Positions 26,054-34,078 of a stretch of DNA of 35,234 nt are shown here, in pieces; within the stretch, counting starts at the first letter, position 1, and every line of letters starts with the position of its first letter. The notes beneath the pieces were generated by a model that searched no databases, was not told the origin of the DNA, and saw only the letters and a list, made by a program, of their open reading frames with translations. Source of the DNA: an uncultured beta proteobacterium (GTDB lineage Bacteria; Pseudomonadota; Gammaproteobacteria; Burkholderiales; Burkholderiaceae_C); NCBI GenBank assembly GCA_903927295.1, contig CAIYMN010000246.1, forward strand, positions 1 through 35,234. Direction: 5' to 3'. The position numbers were made by a program, and so were the translations under genes.

Positions 26054-26868
26054 CAATCGCGGCGACTGACCAGCAGACTCTGCATGGCCCGGCCCACGAG
26101 GCCGCTGGCATCATAGAGCGCGGACTCGGCAAGCCCTGTGCCATTGGGCCCCAGGTACGTGCGTGCATCCAGGCAAATCCATTCACCCTGCGGCCTGCGC
26201 AGCAGATGGATGGTCAGGTCGGAATTGAGAAAACTGTGGGTCTCGAATTGGAGAATCGCACTGATACCGTTGCCGGAATCAGCAGCCACGGCAACGCGCT
26301 GGTAGTCACTGGGTGACTCCATGTCCAGCAGGGGGTGGCGCAAGCGGAACCAGACGGCACTCGGACCCTGGAACATATGACCCTGTGCAATTCGCGTCTC
26401 CACGAGGTCCGCGTAACCCACGTGCTTGCCGGCAAAAGGGAATGTGCACGTTGCTGATTCTTCGGGAGTTCTGGGCGCCATTGGCAAAGGATGGCCGGGC
26501 AGACCATCAGGCAGTGGCACTTCGTTCTCGCGCTGGGCCAGCGCCGTAAAGCGTGCCACTTCCTTTCCGCCGGCCCTGATCTGCGCCGAAAAATGGCCAA
26601 CGTTTCGTCCAACGTAGTCTGTGCTGACCTCAAGAGAGAGCTCTCCGATGGGAACGGGGCGCAGCAGGTTGGCAGTAAGCCGTGCGATGTGGGTCAATCC
26701 GTGCTGGCCAGCGGCCTGCTCGATGGCGCCGCATACCAGCGCGATCGGCGGGCCCGCATGCTGGTGTTGCGGGTGCCAGGGGCCGCGCGTCAACACGCTG
26801 GCGCGGTACGAGCCATTCCCTAGTGTTTCGTAGGCGCTGCCGGGAGTGGCTACTGTGTTTGTGGTCAC
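26053..26868 (-). CDS. Acyl-CoA thioesterase family protein (TesB-like double hotdog)
   Basis: The 271-residue protein fits the double-hotdog thioesterase group. The N-terminal half has WHPQHQHAGPPIALVCGAIEQ (split as WHPQHQHAGPP and IALVCGAIEQ) with LTANLLRPVPIGELSLEV. The C-terminal half has FLNSDLTIHLLRRPQGEWICLDAR and a closing GLAESALYDASGLVGRAMQ, which is typical. It would hydrolyse acyl-CoA thioesters in the cytoplasm. A GTG start at 26868 is chosen because GGAG lies six bases upstream; the frame is open to a TTG at 26886 that would overlap deoR. It sits between a DeoR-type regulator and TRAP permease genes, an unusual partner for a sugar-kinase operon. Confidence 0.85.
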   Translation of the reverse strand: MTTNTVATPGSAYETLGNGSYRASVLTRGPWHPQHQHAGPPIALVCGAIEQAAGQHGLTHIARLTANLLRPVPIGELSLEVSTDYVGRNVGHFSAQIRAGGKEVARFTALAQRENEVPLPDGLPGHPLPMAPRTPEESATCTFPFAGKHVGYADLVETRIAQGHMFQGPSAVWFRLRHPLLDMESPSDYQRVAVAADSGNGISAILQFETHSFLNSDLTIHLLRRPQGEWICLDARTYLGPNGTGLAESALYDASGLVGRAMQSLLVSRRD

Positions 26869-26882
26869 GATGAACTCCAGAA

Positions 26883-27683
26883 TCAAGGCTCGTCCGGCAC
26901 CCGGACCACCTGCACTCCGGTGGCCTCCAGTTCCTCGCAGAAGGCAGGGGGCGTCAACCAGTCAGTCACGATCATATCGATCCGGCTCAGCGGACTGGTG
27001 AGAAAGCTCGATACGCAGTTCATCTTGGTGTGGTCGGCCACAATGATCACCTTGCCGCTGGAGTTCTCGATCATGGCCTTGTTGACGCTGGTTTCCGTGC
27101 TGACGGCGCTGGTACAGCCCTTCTTGATGCTCACCCCATTGATGCCCAGCACGGTGACGCTGGAAAATATGCCGTGCAGTCCGGCCAGGGTCAGGTCACC
27201 GACCAGCGATTTGGAGTGGATGCGGTAGTCGCCACCGAGCAGGATCAGTTCCTGCTGCGGATCCAGGTCGAGTGCCAGGCAGGCCGTGTTGTTGGTGACG
27301 ATGCGGGTTCGTCTGCCGCGCAAATGATGGATCACTTCCAGCGTGGTGGAGCCGCCATTGGCGAAAACGGTTTCATTCTCTGATATCAGCGACGCGACAT
27401 AACGCCCGATCAGGCTCTTTTCGCGTTTGGCGGAATGGTCTTTTTCCTCGAAGAACTCTTCCATGCGCAGTCCCGAGACCGAGATGGCGCCGCCGCGCGT
27501 GCGCTCCAGCAGCTTGTGTGCAGCCAGCGCGTCGAGGTCGCGCCGGATCGTGATCTTGGAGACGCCGAACTCGGTCGAGAGTTCATCAGCCGAAACCGAC
27601 TGGCGCTGTGACAGCATCTCCAGAATCTTCTTGTGCCGGTAGTTCGATACCTTCATGGTTTCACTCTGTTTGGGTTTGCTCAT
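26883..27683 (-). CDS. DeoR/GlpR-family transcriptional regulator
   Basis: This 266-residue regulator has an N-terminal winged helix-turn-helix (YRHKKILEMLSQRQSVSADEL, then FGVSKITIRRDLDALAA) and a DeoR effector domain. The latter includes ISENETVFANGGSTTLEVIHHL, VVGD-like LVGDLTLAGL, and VIIVADHTKMN. DeoR-family repressors usually respond to phosphorylated sugars; UlaR and GlpR are examples. Its ATG overlaps the kinase stop (ATGA), so it is made with the kinase and is the natural candidate to control the divergent kinase/FG-GAP promoters and the ulaG promoter. The effector is probably the kinase product or a downstream sugar phosphate, which is inference. Confidence 0.92.
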   Translation of the reverse strand: MSKPKQSETMKVSNYRHKKILEMLSQRQSVSADELSTEFGVSKITIRRDLDALAAHKLLERTRGGAISVSGLRMEEFFEEKDHSAKREKSLIGRYVASLISENETVFANGGSTTLEVIHHLRGRRTRIVTNNTACLALDLDPQQELILLGGDYRIHSKSLVGDLTLAGLHGIFSSVTVLGINGVSIKKGCTSAVSTETSVNKAMIENSSGKVIIVADHTKMNCVSSFLTSPLSRIDMIVTDWLTPPAFCEELEATGVQVVRVPDEP

Positions 27684-29206
27684 GCTTTCAAGTCCGGTGT
27701 TTTCAGCAATTCGCGCAGTGCAGGCGTGGCCAGCGCCTGGTATAGCGCGTGCGACTGTGCTCGCCGCTGTGCATAGACGCTGGCGTTGGCCGGATCGGGT
27801 TCGTAGCGGACCGATCTGCTGTCGCGATGGGCCCGCTCAAACGCTGCCGGGTAGCTGGGCTCCAGCCCGAAGGCAACGGCAGCGGCAATCCAGGCACCCA
27901 GCGACGTGGCCTCGTTGTTGTCAAAGCGCACAACCGGGCGCTCGAACACGTCACTTTGAATCTGGTTGAACAGCTCGGACTTGCTCATGCCACCCGATAC
28001 GCTGACCGATTCCACTCTGCCGCAGAGTTGCTCCACCAGTTCCAGGCTGGCCTTCAGCTCGATAGCGATGCCCTCCAGAATGGCGCGCGCAATCTCGCCG
28101 CGTGAAGTGCTTAGCGTTAGATTGAAGAAGACGCCCCGAGCCTGTGCGTCCCAGTAGGGCGATCCGCTGCCCTTGAAGTGCGGTAGCGCAAGCAGTCCGT
28201 TGCAGCCGGCCACCGCATGGGCTGCCTCGGCATTGAGTTGCTCGAACGTCAGGTCGGCCCCGTTGTTGTTCTGGCAGAGAGATTCCTTGAACCAGCGGTA
28301 AATCGTGCCCGAAGTCAGCACGGCGGCTTCAACGATGTAGGCGCCGGGCACGGCAGAGACATTGCAGGCCAGGCGCATGGCGCTATCGAGCGCCGGCTTG
28401 CTGCTGTGCCCGATCAGATAGGAGCCGGTACCTGCGTTGGAGACGGCGCGCTCGCCGGAAAAAAGACCCAGCCCGAGCGCGGCGCACTGCTGGTCACCCG
28501 CAGCGGAAACCACCGGCAGCCCGGTTGGCAGTCCGGTGGCGCAGGCCATGGCGCTGCTCAGGTCTCCCACCACCGAACCCGGCGCCACCAGATCGCACAG
28601 CATGGCAGCAGGCACTTCGAACAGCTCCAGCAACTCCGCATCCCAGCAGCGCGTCTCCAGATTGAGCAGGTTGGTGCGGCTGGCGAAACTCTGGTCGGTG
28701 ACAAAGCGTCCGGTCAGCAGATACAGCACCCAGTCCTGTATGCCCAGCAGCTTGTGCGTTTTGCTCCAGGTGTCGGGGCTATGGTGGCGCAGCCAGCGCA
28801 TCTTGATGGCAGAAAAGACCGGTGAAATCTTCAGACCGGTCTTGCCATAGACCAGTGCGTTGGATTCGCTCATGGCCTGGGCCATATCGGCGCTGCGCCG
28901 GTCCTGCCACATGATGGCCGGATGCAGGGCTGCCCCCATTCTGTCCACCGGGATTACCGACGAGCGTGATGCGGTGACGGCGATGCCAAGCGGTTCCAGG
29001 CCAGCGCTACGGGCCGCCTCAGCACAGGATTTCAGGGTCGTCAGCAGCACTTCCTGCCACTGCACGGGATCCTGTTCGACCCTGCCATCGTCAAAGAAAA
29101 CCGGCAGGTTTCCTTGTTGGACCATGTGCAGCATACGGCCGCAGGCATCGTAAAGGCTGGCCCTGCTGCTGGTCGTGCCGATATCGACGGTGATGATTGC
29201 TTTCAT
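27680..29206 (-). CDS. FGGY-family carbohydrate kinase
   Basis: This 508-residue kinase of the FGGY group (xylulokinase, ribulokinase, LsrK and relatives) transfers ATP phosphate to a sugar or sugar-acid hydroxyl. It begins MKAIITVDIGTTSSRASLYD with the phosphate-binding loop. It contains ITASRSS-like VTASRSSVIPVD, MWQDRRSADMA, AAGDQQCAALGLGLF, SNAGTGSYLIG and the C-terminal SVSGGMSKSELFNQIQSDVF. The ATG at 29206 is preceded by AAGG; an open extension to 29251 has no family similarity. It is the first gene of the - strand operon and diverges from the FG-GAP/ulaG/ABC genes. In E. coli the PTS makes ascorbate 6-phosphate; a kinase could fill that step here. Confidence 0.92.
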   Translation of the reverse strand: MKAIITVDIGTTSSRASLYDACGRMLHMVQQGNLPVFFDDGRVEQDPVQWQEVLLTTLKSCAEAARSAGLEPLGIAVTASRSSVIPVDRMGAALHPAIMWQDRRSADMAQAMSESNALVYGKTGLKISPVFSAIKMRWLRHHSPDTWSKTHKLLGIQDWVLYLLTGRFVTDQSFASRTNLLNLETRCWDAELLELFEVPAAMLCDLVAPGSVVGDLSSAMACATGLPTGLPVVSAAGDQQCAALGLGLFSGERAVSNAGTGSYLIGHSSKPALDSAMRLACNVSAVPGAYIVEAAVLTSGTIYRWFKESLCQNNNGADLTFEQLNAEAAHAVAGCNGLLALPHFKGSGSPYWDAQARGVFFNLTLSTSRGEIARAILEGIAIELKASLELVEQLCGRVESVSVSGGMSKSELFNQIQSDVFERPVVRFDNNEATSLGAWIAAAVAFGLEPSYPAAFERAHRDSRSVRYEPDPANASVYAQRRAQSHALYQALATPALRELLKTPDLKA

Positions 29207-29252
29207 GCCCACCTTGTGTGCCCTTTTGTCGATTTGATTGTAGAACTGCAAG

Positions 29253-29333
29253 CGATCAATGTCTGTGCTTGGGTGCTTTTGCGATGGCTAAAATGAACAT
29301 ATTGACCGATTGATGAGTCAAATTGATCGTTTT
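29253..29333. promoter_or_regulatory. Divergent promoter/operator region between kinase and FG-GAP gene
   Basis: The 138-bp gap between the two divergent starts is AT-rich relative to its surroundings. It contains CGATCAAT (29253-29260) and its exact reverse complement ATTGATCG (29322-29329). The second copy lies in TGAGTCAAATTGATCGTTTT (29314-29333), which recurs with one mismatch over 19 bases upstream of ulaG. These are good candidates for binding sites of the DeoR-type regulator encoded in the same cluster. AAGGA at 29334-29338 is the ribosome-binding site of the + strand gene. Exact -35 and -10 boxes cannot be assigned with confidence. Confidence 0.55.
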
Positions 29334-29344
29334 AAAGGACGCCC

Positions 29345-30382
29345 ATGAAGATCGAAAAGCGTTTTCTGACCACCATGAACCGATGCTATTCAGCCAACTG
29401 CATCGAGGTCGATGGCGAGCCACGCATCCTGCTGGCCACGGAAGGAGAAGGCCCGTGTCTGGCCTGGACCGGGTCCGACTACACGGAGTCTCACACGGTC
29501 TGGGATGGGCCTGGCGGCACCATGTCCATGGTCCCGATCCCTGGCAGCAACGGTGAGTTTCTGGCGGTGCAAAAGTTCTTCAAGATGTTCCAGTGGGAAG
29601 AAGCCAAGATCGTCCACGTGCGGCCCTTGGCTGACCGGGGCTATGAGGTCACTGACGTATTGCATCTACCCTACATCCATCGCTTCGATTTGCTGACGGT
29701 GGGTGGGACACACTACTTCATTGGCTGCACGCTGGCGACGACCAAGGAATCCAAGGAAGACTGGTCAAATCCGGGAAAGATCTGGGTCGGCGAGTTCACT
29801 GGCAAGGGGGAACTCCAGGTCCGTGTCCTGAAGGACGGGTTGAGCAAGAACCATGGCTACAGTCGCCTGACGCGAAGCGGGCGCATGTCGGCTTTGGTGA
29901 CCTGCGAGCAGGGTGCCTTCGAGGTAACACCACCGCCGGGTCCGGATGCCGACTGGACAGTTCAGCAGTTCATGGACTGGCCGATCAGCGACATTTCCGC
30001 CATCGATATTGACGGCGACGGTGAACTTGAATTTGCCACGATAGAGCCTTTTCACGGTTCCTGGTTTCGCATTTACAAGAAGTTCGACGGCCAGTTCCGC
30101 AAGGTCTACGAGCATCCCGAGGTCTCCGAGTTCTACCACGTCGTGGTCGGTACGACGCTCGCAGGTGTGCCGGTGTTCATCGGCGGTTGCCGGCGCGGCA
30201 AGCAGCAGCTCTTTTACGTTCGCGCCTCGATCGCGAAGCCACTGCAGTTTGCGCTTGAGGTGATCGAGGAAGGCGTCGGTCCGAGCAATGTTTACGTCCG
30301 GCACGAAGTGGGGCGGGACATCATCGTGGCCGCGAACCGCGAGAAGGCCGAGGCCGCGCTGTATTTCGCCACCAGTTCTTGA
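29345..30382 (+). CDS. Uncharacterised FG-GAP/VCBS-like protein
   Basis: I do not recognise a characterised homologue. The 345-residue protein starts MKIEKRFLTTMNRCYSANC, has no signal peptide or membrane segment, and should be cytoplasmic. It is rich in beta-strand-like, aromatic and glycine-containing repeats. One segment, AIDIDGDGELEFATIEPFHG (about 219-238), fits an FG-GAP/VCBS repeat with an Asp-rich calcium-type loop, so a beta-propeller is likely. AAGGA precedes the ATG. It is the first + strand gene facing the kinase and precedes ulaG by 153 bp. Co-location suggests a role in the same sugar-acid pathway, possibly as a lactonase-like or epimerase-like propeller enzyme or a binding protein; that is speculative. 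Confidence 0.7.
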   Translation: MKIEKRFLTTMNRCYSANCIEVDGEPRILLATEGEGPCLAWTGSDYTESHTVWDGPGGTMSMVPIPGSNGEFLAVQKFFKMFQWEEAKIVHVRPLADRGYEVTDVLHLPYIHRFDLLTVGGTHYFIGCTLATTKESKEDWSNPGKIWVGEFTGKGELQVRVLKDGLSKNHGYSRLTRSGRMSALVTCEQGAFEVTPPPGPDADWTVQQFMDWPISDISAIDIDGDGELEFATIEPFHGSWFRIYKKFDGQFRKVYEHPEVSEFYHVVVGTTLAGVPVFIGGCRRGKQQLFYVRASIAKPLQFALEVIEEGVGPSNVYVRHEVGRDIIVAANREKAEAALYFATSS

Positions 30383-30407
30383 TCTTGCGCAACAAGTGGC
30401 GAAATAG

Positions 30408-30486
30408 GATCAAAATGATTGGAAAGATCAAAAAGATGATCATATTATGAAAAGTTGACGAGTTTAGTGAGTCGAATTGATCGTTT
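30408..30486. promoter_or_regulatory. Putative operator/promoter region upstream of ulaG
   Basis: The AT-rich gap before ulaG contains two direct repeats, GATCAAAATGAT (30408-30419) and GATCAAAAAGAT (30426-30437), spaced 18 bp apart, and then TGAGTCGAATTGATCGTTT (30468-30486). The last matches the sequence upstream of the FG-GAP gene at 18 of 19 positions. This suggests a second, separately regulated promoter inside the + strand cluster, under the same regulator as the divergent promoter. No terminator hairpin was seen after the FG-GAP gene, so readthrough is also possible. Confidence 0.55.
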
Positions 30487-30535
30487 ACTTTGGCAGTATG
30501 CGACGGCCGACCGGAGCAGCAACGAGGAAAAGAAA

Positions 30536-31600
30536 TTGGCAAAAGTAGATGAAATCACCAAGGAATCCTGGGTTCTGAGCACCTTTCCGCAATGGGGCAC
30601 CTGGCTTAACGAAGAGATCGAGCGCGAGCTTGTGAAGCCCGGCACTTTCGCCATGTGGTGGCTGGCTTGCACCGGTATCTGGCTGAAGTCTGAGGGCAAC
30701 ACCAACATCTGCGTTGACCTCTGGTGCGGCACGGGCAAGCGCTCCATGAAGAATCCGCTGATGGACCCGCATCACCAGATGGCGCGCATGACGGGCTGCG
30801 TCAAGTTGCAGCGCAATCTGCGCGTGTCTCCGTTCGTGATCGATCCCTTCGCCATCCGCAGCGTTGACGCAGTGCTGTCCACGCACACGCACAATGACCA
30901 CATCGACATCAACGTGGCCGCCGCCGTGCTGAAGAACTGCCCGGCCACGGTGCCCTTCATCGGCCCACAGTCCAGCACCGATGTCTGGCTCAAATGGGGC
31001 GTGCCGCGCGAGCGCATCACCACCGTTCGCCCGGGCGACGTGGTGAAGGTGGGTGACGTCGAGATCGTGGTGCTCGAAGCTTTTGATCGCACCATGGCAC
31101 TGACTATTCCCGCTGGCCAGACCGCCAAGGGCAAGATGCCACCGGACATGGACGATGTAGCGGTGAATTACCTGTTCAAGACTCCGGGCGGCAGCCTGTA
31201 CCACAGCGGCGATTCGCACTACGCCAACGGCTACGCCAAACACGGTAACGAGCACGTGGTGGATGTGGCGCTGGGCAGTTATGGCGAGAACCCGCGCGGT
31301 GTGACAGACAAGATGACGTCCTCGGACATTCTGCGCATGGCCGAGTGTCTGAACTGCAAGGTGGTCATCGCCTACCACCACGACATCTGGTCCAACTTCA
31401 TGGCCGACCCCGCCGAGATCACGATGCTGTGGAACATGAAGAAGGATCGACTCAAGTACAAGTTCAAGCCCTTCACCTGGCAGGTTGGCGGCAAGTTCAT
31501 CTACCCCGACAACAAGGACGATCTGGAGTACCACTACGAACGTGGCTTTGATGACGTCTTCACCAAGGATACGGACTTGCCGTTTCCGTCGTTCCTTTAG
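30536..31600 (+). CDS. ulaG: UlaG-like L-ascorbate-6-phosphate lactonase (metallo-beta-lactamase fold)
   Basis: UlaG hydrolyses L-ascorbate 6-phosphate to 3-keto-L-gulonate 6-phosphate using a metal centre in a metallo-beta-lactamase fold. The match is strong along the whole length, for example [56 protein letters not shown] and [17 protein letters not shown]. Metal ligands are expected in [15 protein letters not shown]. The TTG at 30536 with GAGGA seven bases upstream gives 354 residues, the length of E. coli UlaG as I recall it. An open extension to an ATG at 30455 would run through the putative operator and is rejected. No PTS genes (ulaABC) or ulaDEF genes are in the window, so the substrate could be ascorbate phosphate or a related phospho-lactone. 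Confidence 0.9.
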   Translation: MAKVDEITKESWVLSTFPQWGTWLNEEIERELVKPGTFAMWWLACTGIWLKSEGNTNICVDLWCGTGKRSMKNPLMDPHHQMARMTGCVKLQRNLRVSPFVIDPFAIRSVDAVLSTHTHNDHIDINVAAAVLKNCPATVPFIGPQSSTDVWLKWGVPRERITTVRPGDVVKVGDVEIVVLEAFDRTMALTIPAGQTAKGKMPPDMDDVAVNYLFKTPGGSLYHSGDSHYANGYAKHGNEHVVDVALGSYGENPRGVTDKMTSSDILRMAECLNCKVVIAYHHDIWSNFMADPAEITMLWNMKKDRLKYKFKPFTWQVGGKFIYPDNKDDLEYHYERGFDDVFTKDTDLPFPSFL

Positions 31601-31619
31601 ACCCATCGAAGGCCACACC

Positions 31620-32708
31620 ATGACCTTACCCGTCCACGGTCTGCAGCTTCAGGGCGTGAGCAAGCGCTTTGGCAGCGTGAGCGTGGTGCAGGAACTCGAT
31701 CTGACGGTGGAACAGGGTGAATTCGTGGTGCTGCTCGGCGAGTCCGGTTGCGGCAAGTCCACCGTGCTGCGCATGATCGCCGGTCTGGAAGACGTGAGCG
31801 ATGGCCACATCTTCATCAATGGCAGGGAGGTGACGAATCTGGCACCCATGTCGCGCGACATTGCCATGGTGTTCCAGAACTATGCGCTCTATCCGCACAT
31901 GGACGTGGCGCAGAACATGAGTTTTGCGCTGGACCTGGCAGGCAAACCCAGGGCGGAAATTGAAAGGCGTGTCAATGAGGCGGCAGAAATCCTGAGCATC
32001 ACGCACCTGCTCAAGCGAAAGCCGAAGGAACTCTCCGGCGGACAGCGGCAAAGGGTGGCGATCGGGCGCTGCATCGTGCGCGAACCAGCGGTCTTCCTTT
32101 TTGATGAACCGCTGTCCAATCTGGACGCCAAACTGCGTGGCCACATGCGCACCGAACTGGCCATGCTGCATGAGCGCCTGGGCAAGACCACGATTTATGT
32201 CACACACGATCAGGTCGAAGCCATGACCCTGGCTTCGCGCATCGTGATCTTTCACAAGGGCCACATCCAGCAGGTGGGCACTCCCGCGGAAGTCTTTAAT
32301 CGACCGGCCAACCTGTTTGTGGCAGCCTTCATCGGCATGCCCAGCATGAATCTGCTGGAGGGCGCGCTGACGCCGCAAGGCGATCAGATGCTTCTGTGTG
32401 GTGCCGGTTTCTCCATCCCCTTGCCATTGGCCGGACCCTGGCCGGCGCAACTGGTGGCTGGCGTGCGACCGCAGGCGCTGCGTCTGGCGGCGGGGACAGG
32501 CCTGATGCAACTTCAGGTTGATGTGGTGGAGTATCTGGGAACCGAATCGGTGCTGGTGGGGAAATTGGCTGGCGGTGGCGAAGGCCGCATCACGGCGGTC
32601 GTCAGTGGGCACCGGATTGATTTGCTGCACCAGACCGTGGCGCTCGAATTTGACGCAGACGAGCTGCACACCTTCGACAAGAGCACCGGACTGAGAGTTC
32701 ACGTTTGA
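31620..32708 (+). CDS. Carbohydrate ABC transporter ATPase (MalK/UgpC type)
   Basis: The 362-residue ATPase has Walker A GESGCGKST, Q-loop FQNYALYPHM, signature LSGGQRQRVAIGRCIV, Walker B VFLFDEPLSNLDAKLR and the H-loop VTHDQVEAMTLA. A C-terminal MOP/TOBE-type domain (about 240-362) is typical of the MalK/UgpC group that energises sugar importers. It starts 19 bp after ulaG and is followed by a binding protein and two permeases, giving a complete carbohydrate importer. An upstream in-frame start at 31485 lies within ulaG and is rejected. Confidence 0.92.
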   Translation: MTLPVHGLQLQGVSKRFGSVSVVQELDLTVEQGEFVVLLGESGCGKSTVLRMIAGLEDVSDGHIFINGREVTNLAPMSRDIAMVFQNYALYPHMDVAQNMSFALDLAGKPRAEIERRVNEAAEILSITHLLKRKPKELSGGQRQRVAIGRCIVREPAVFLFDEPLSNLDAKLRGHMRTELAMLHERLGKTTIYVTHDQVEAMTLASRIVIFHKGHIQQVGTPAEVFNRPANLFVAAFIGMPSMNLLEGALTPQGDQMLLCGAGFSIPLPLAGPWPAQLVAGVRPQALRLAAGTGLMQLQVDVVEYLGTESVLVGKLAGGGEGRITAVVSGHRIDLLHQTVALEFDADELHTFDKSTGLRVHV

Positions 32709-32734
32709 TTTTCGACAACCTCTAGGAGATGAAG

Positions 32735-34075
32735 ATGAAGAGAAGAACACTGATTCAAACCGCTGGCGGTAGCGCGCTGGGCCTGCTCGGTGCCGGGCTG
32801 CCCCTGTTTGGCTACGCGCAGGATCGCTTCGCAAAATACAAAGGCCAGACCGTCGTGCTGAGCATCCCGGCGCACCCGCATTACGACGCCATGGTGAAAC
32901 TGCTGCCTGAATTCACGAAACAGACCGGTATCAAGGTCGAGGTGGACAAGCTGGCCATGGCGCGCATGAAGGACAAGCAATTGCTGGAGATGGCCAAGCC
33001 TTCGGGCGACTACGACCTGATCTGCTACGTCGTCATGTGGAAGGGTGAATACGTCAAGAAGAATCTGATCCGCGAACTTGAACCGTTCTTCAAGAATACG
33101 GCGCTGGCGGACCCCAACTACGACTTCAAGGACGTGGTGCCGCGCTATGTGGAAAACATGGGTTTGGTCGGTGGTCCCAAGGGTTATCTGGCAGGCCCCG
33201 GCGCCAAACTCTACGGCATGCCCTACGGTGCCGAGACCTCGGTACTGGCGTATCGGCGCGACATCTTTGCCAAGCACAACCTGAAGGCGCCAGAGAACTA
33301 CGCCGACTTCGAAAAACTGTTGCCGATCCTGAAAGACAAGGCCGGCATCGGCGCCTTGACCTCGCGCGGGCAGGCCGGTCACCAGTGCGTTCACGCCTGG
33401 TTGCTGCATTTGAATCCGCTCGGTGGCAAGGTGTTTGATGACAAGTGGAAGCCGATCTTCAACAACGAGACCGGTGTCAAGGCGCTCAATTTCCTGAAGC
33501 TGGTTTCCGACACCGGCCCGGTCGGTATTCCGGGTTACGGACAGGGCGAAATGATCACATCCTTCCTGCAGGGGCAGGCTGCGATGTACCTTGATTCATC
33601 CCTGATCTTCGGACAGGTCAACAACCCGTCCGTGTCCAAGATTGGCGGCCAGGTGAGCTATGTGGTTCATCCCAAGGGCGTGCGCCATTCTTCGCAATCG
33701 GGCGGTCTGGGTCTGGCGATTCCGAAGAACGCGAAGAACGCCGACGCCGCCTTTCTCTTGATGCAGTGGCTCACTTCCAAGGAGCAGGACAAGGCGGTTT
33801 GCCGTATCGGTGGTGTGCCGAGTCGCAACTCGACCATGATGGACCAGGACATGGTGCGCCAGTATCCCGAGTACATCACGCTGCGTCAGCAACTTGAGTA
33901 TTCCGATCCCGACTGGCGCCCCATCATCGCCGAGTGGGACGAGATCAACATCCAGGCGCTGGGTGTTGCAGTCTCCGAAGCACTTACCGGGAAAAAGAAG
34001 GCGCAGGAAGCTCTCGACGGCATTGTGCCCAAGGTGACCGACATCATGAAGCGTGGCGGTTACCTGAAGGCTTGA
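32735..34075 (+). CDS. Family 1 extracellular solute-binding protein, probable Tat substrate
   Basis: This periplasmic carbohydrate-binding protein (446 residues) begins MKRRTLIQTAGGSALGLLG, a twin-arginine-type signal (RRTLIQ), with likely cleavage after GYAQ. The mature part shows the two-lobed family 1 layout, e.g. TVVLSIPAHPHYDAMVKLLPEF, LYGMPYGAETSVLAYRRDIF and GLGLAIPKNAKNADAAFLLMQWL (a mid-to-late segment). The ATG at 32735 is preferred over 32729 because AGGAG then lies six bases upstream. It is placed between the ATPase and permease genes and would define the substrate of the UlaG-linked importer, probably a sugar acid, lactone or disaccharide. Confidence 0.9.
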   Translation: MKRRTLIQTAGGSALGLLGAGLPLFGYAQDRFAKYKGQTVVLSIPAHPHYDAMVKLLPEFTKQTGIKVEVDKLAMARMKDKQLLEMAKPSGDYDLICYVVMWKGEYVKKNLIRELEPFFKNTALADPNYDFKDVVPRYVENMGLVGGPKGYLAGPGAKLYGMPYGAETSVLAYRRDIFAKHNLKAPENYADFEKLLPILKDKAGIGALTSRGQAGHQCVHAWLLHLNPLGGKVFDDKWKPIFNNETGVKALNFLKLVSDTGPVGIPGYGQGEMITSFLQGQAAMYLDSSLIFGQVNNPSVSKIGGQVSYVVHPKGVRHSSQSGGLGLAIPKNAKNADAAFLLMQWLTSKEQDKAVCRIGGVPSRNSTMMDQDMVRQYPEYITLRQQLEYSDPDWRPIIAEWDEINIQALGVAVSEALTGKKKAQEALDGIVPKVTDIMKRGGYLKA

Positions 34076-34078
34076 TCG

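Noticed and set aside
30455-30535. 27-codon N-terminal extension of UlaG
   Set aside because: It has no similarity to UlaG and overlaps the repeated operator-like sequence; the TTG at 30536 has a good ribosome-binding site and gives the family length.
31626-32834. 402-codon open frame on the - strand opposite the ABC ATPase gene
   Set aside because: Shadow of a gene with all ATPase motifs; no domain or sensible composition in the antisense product.
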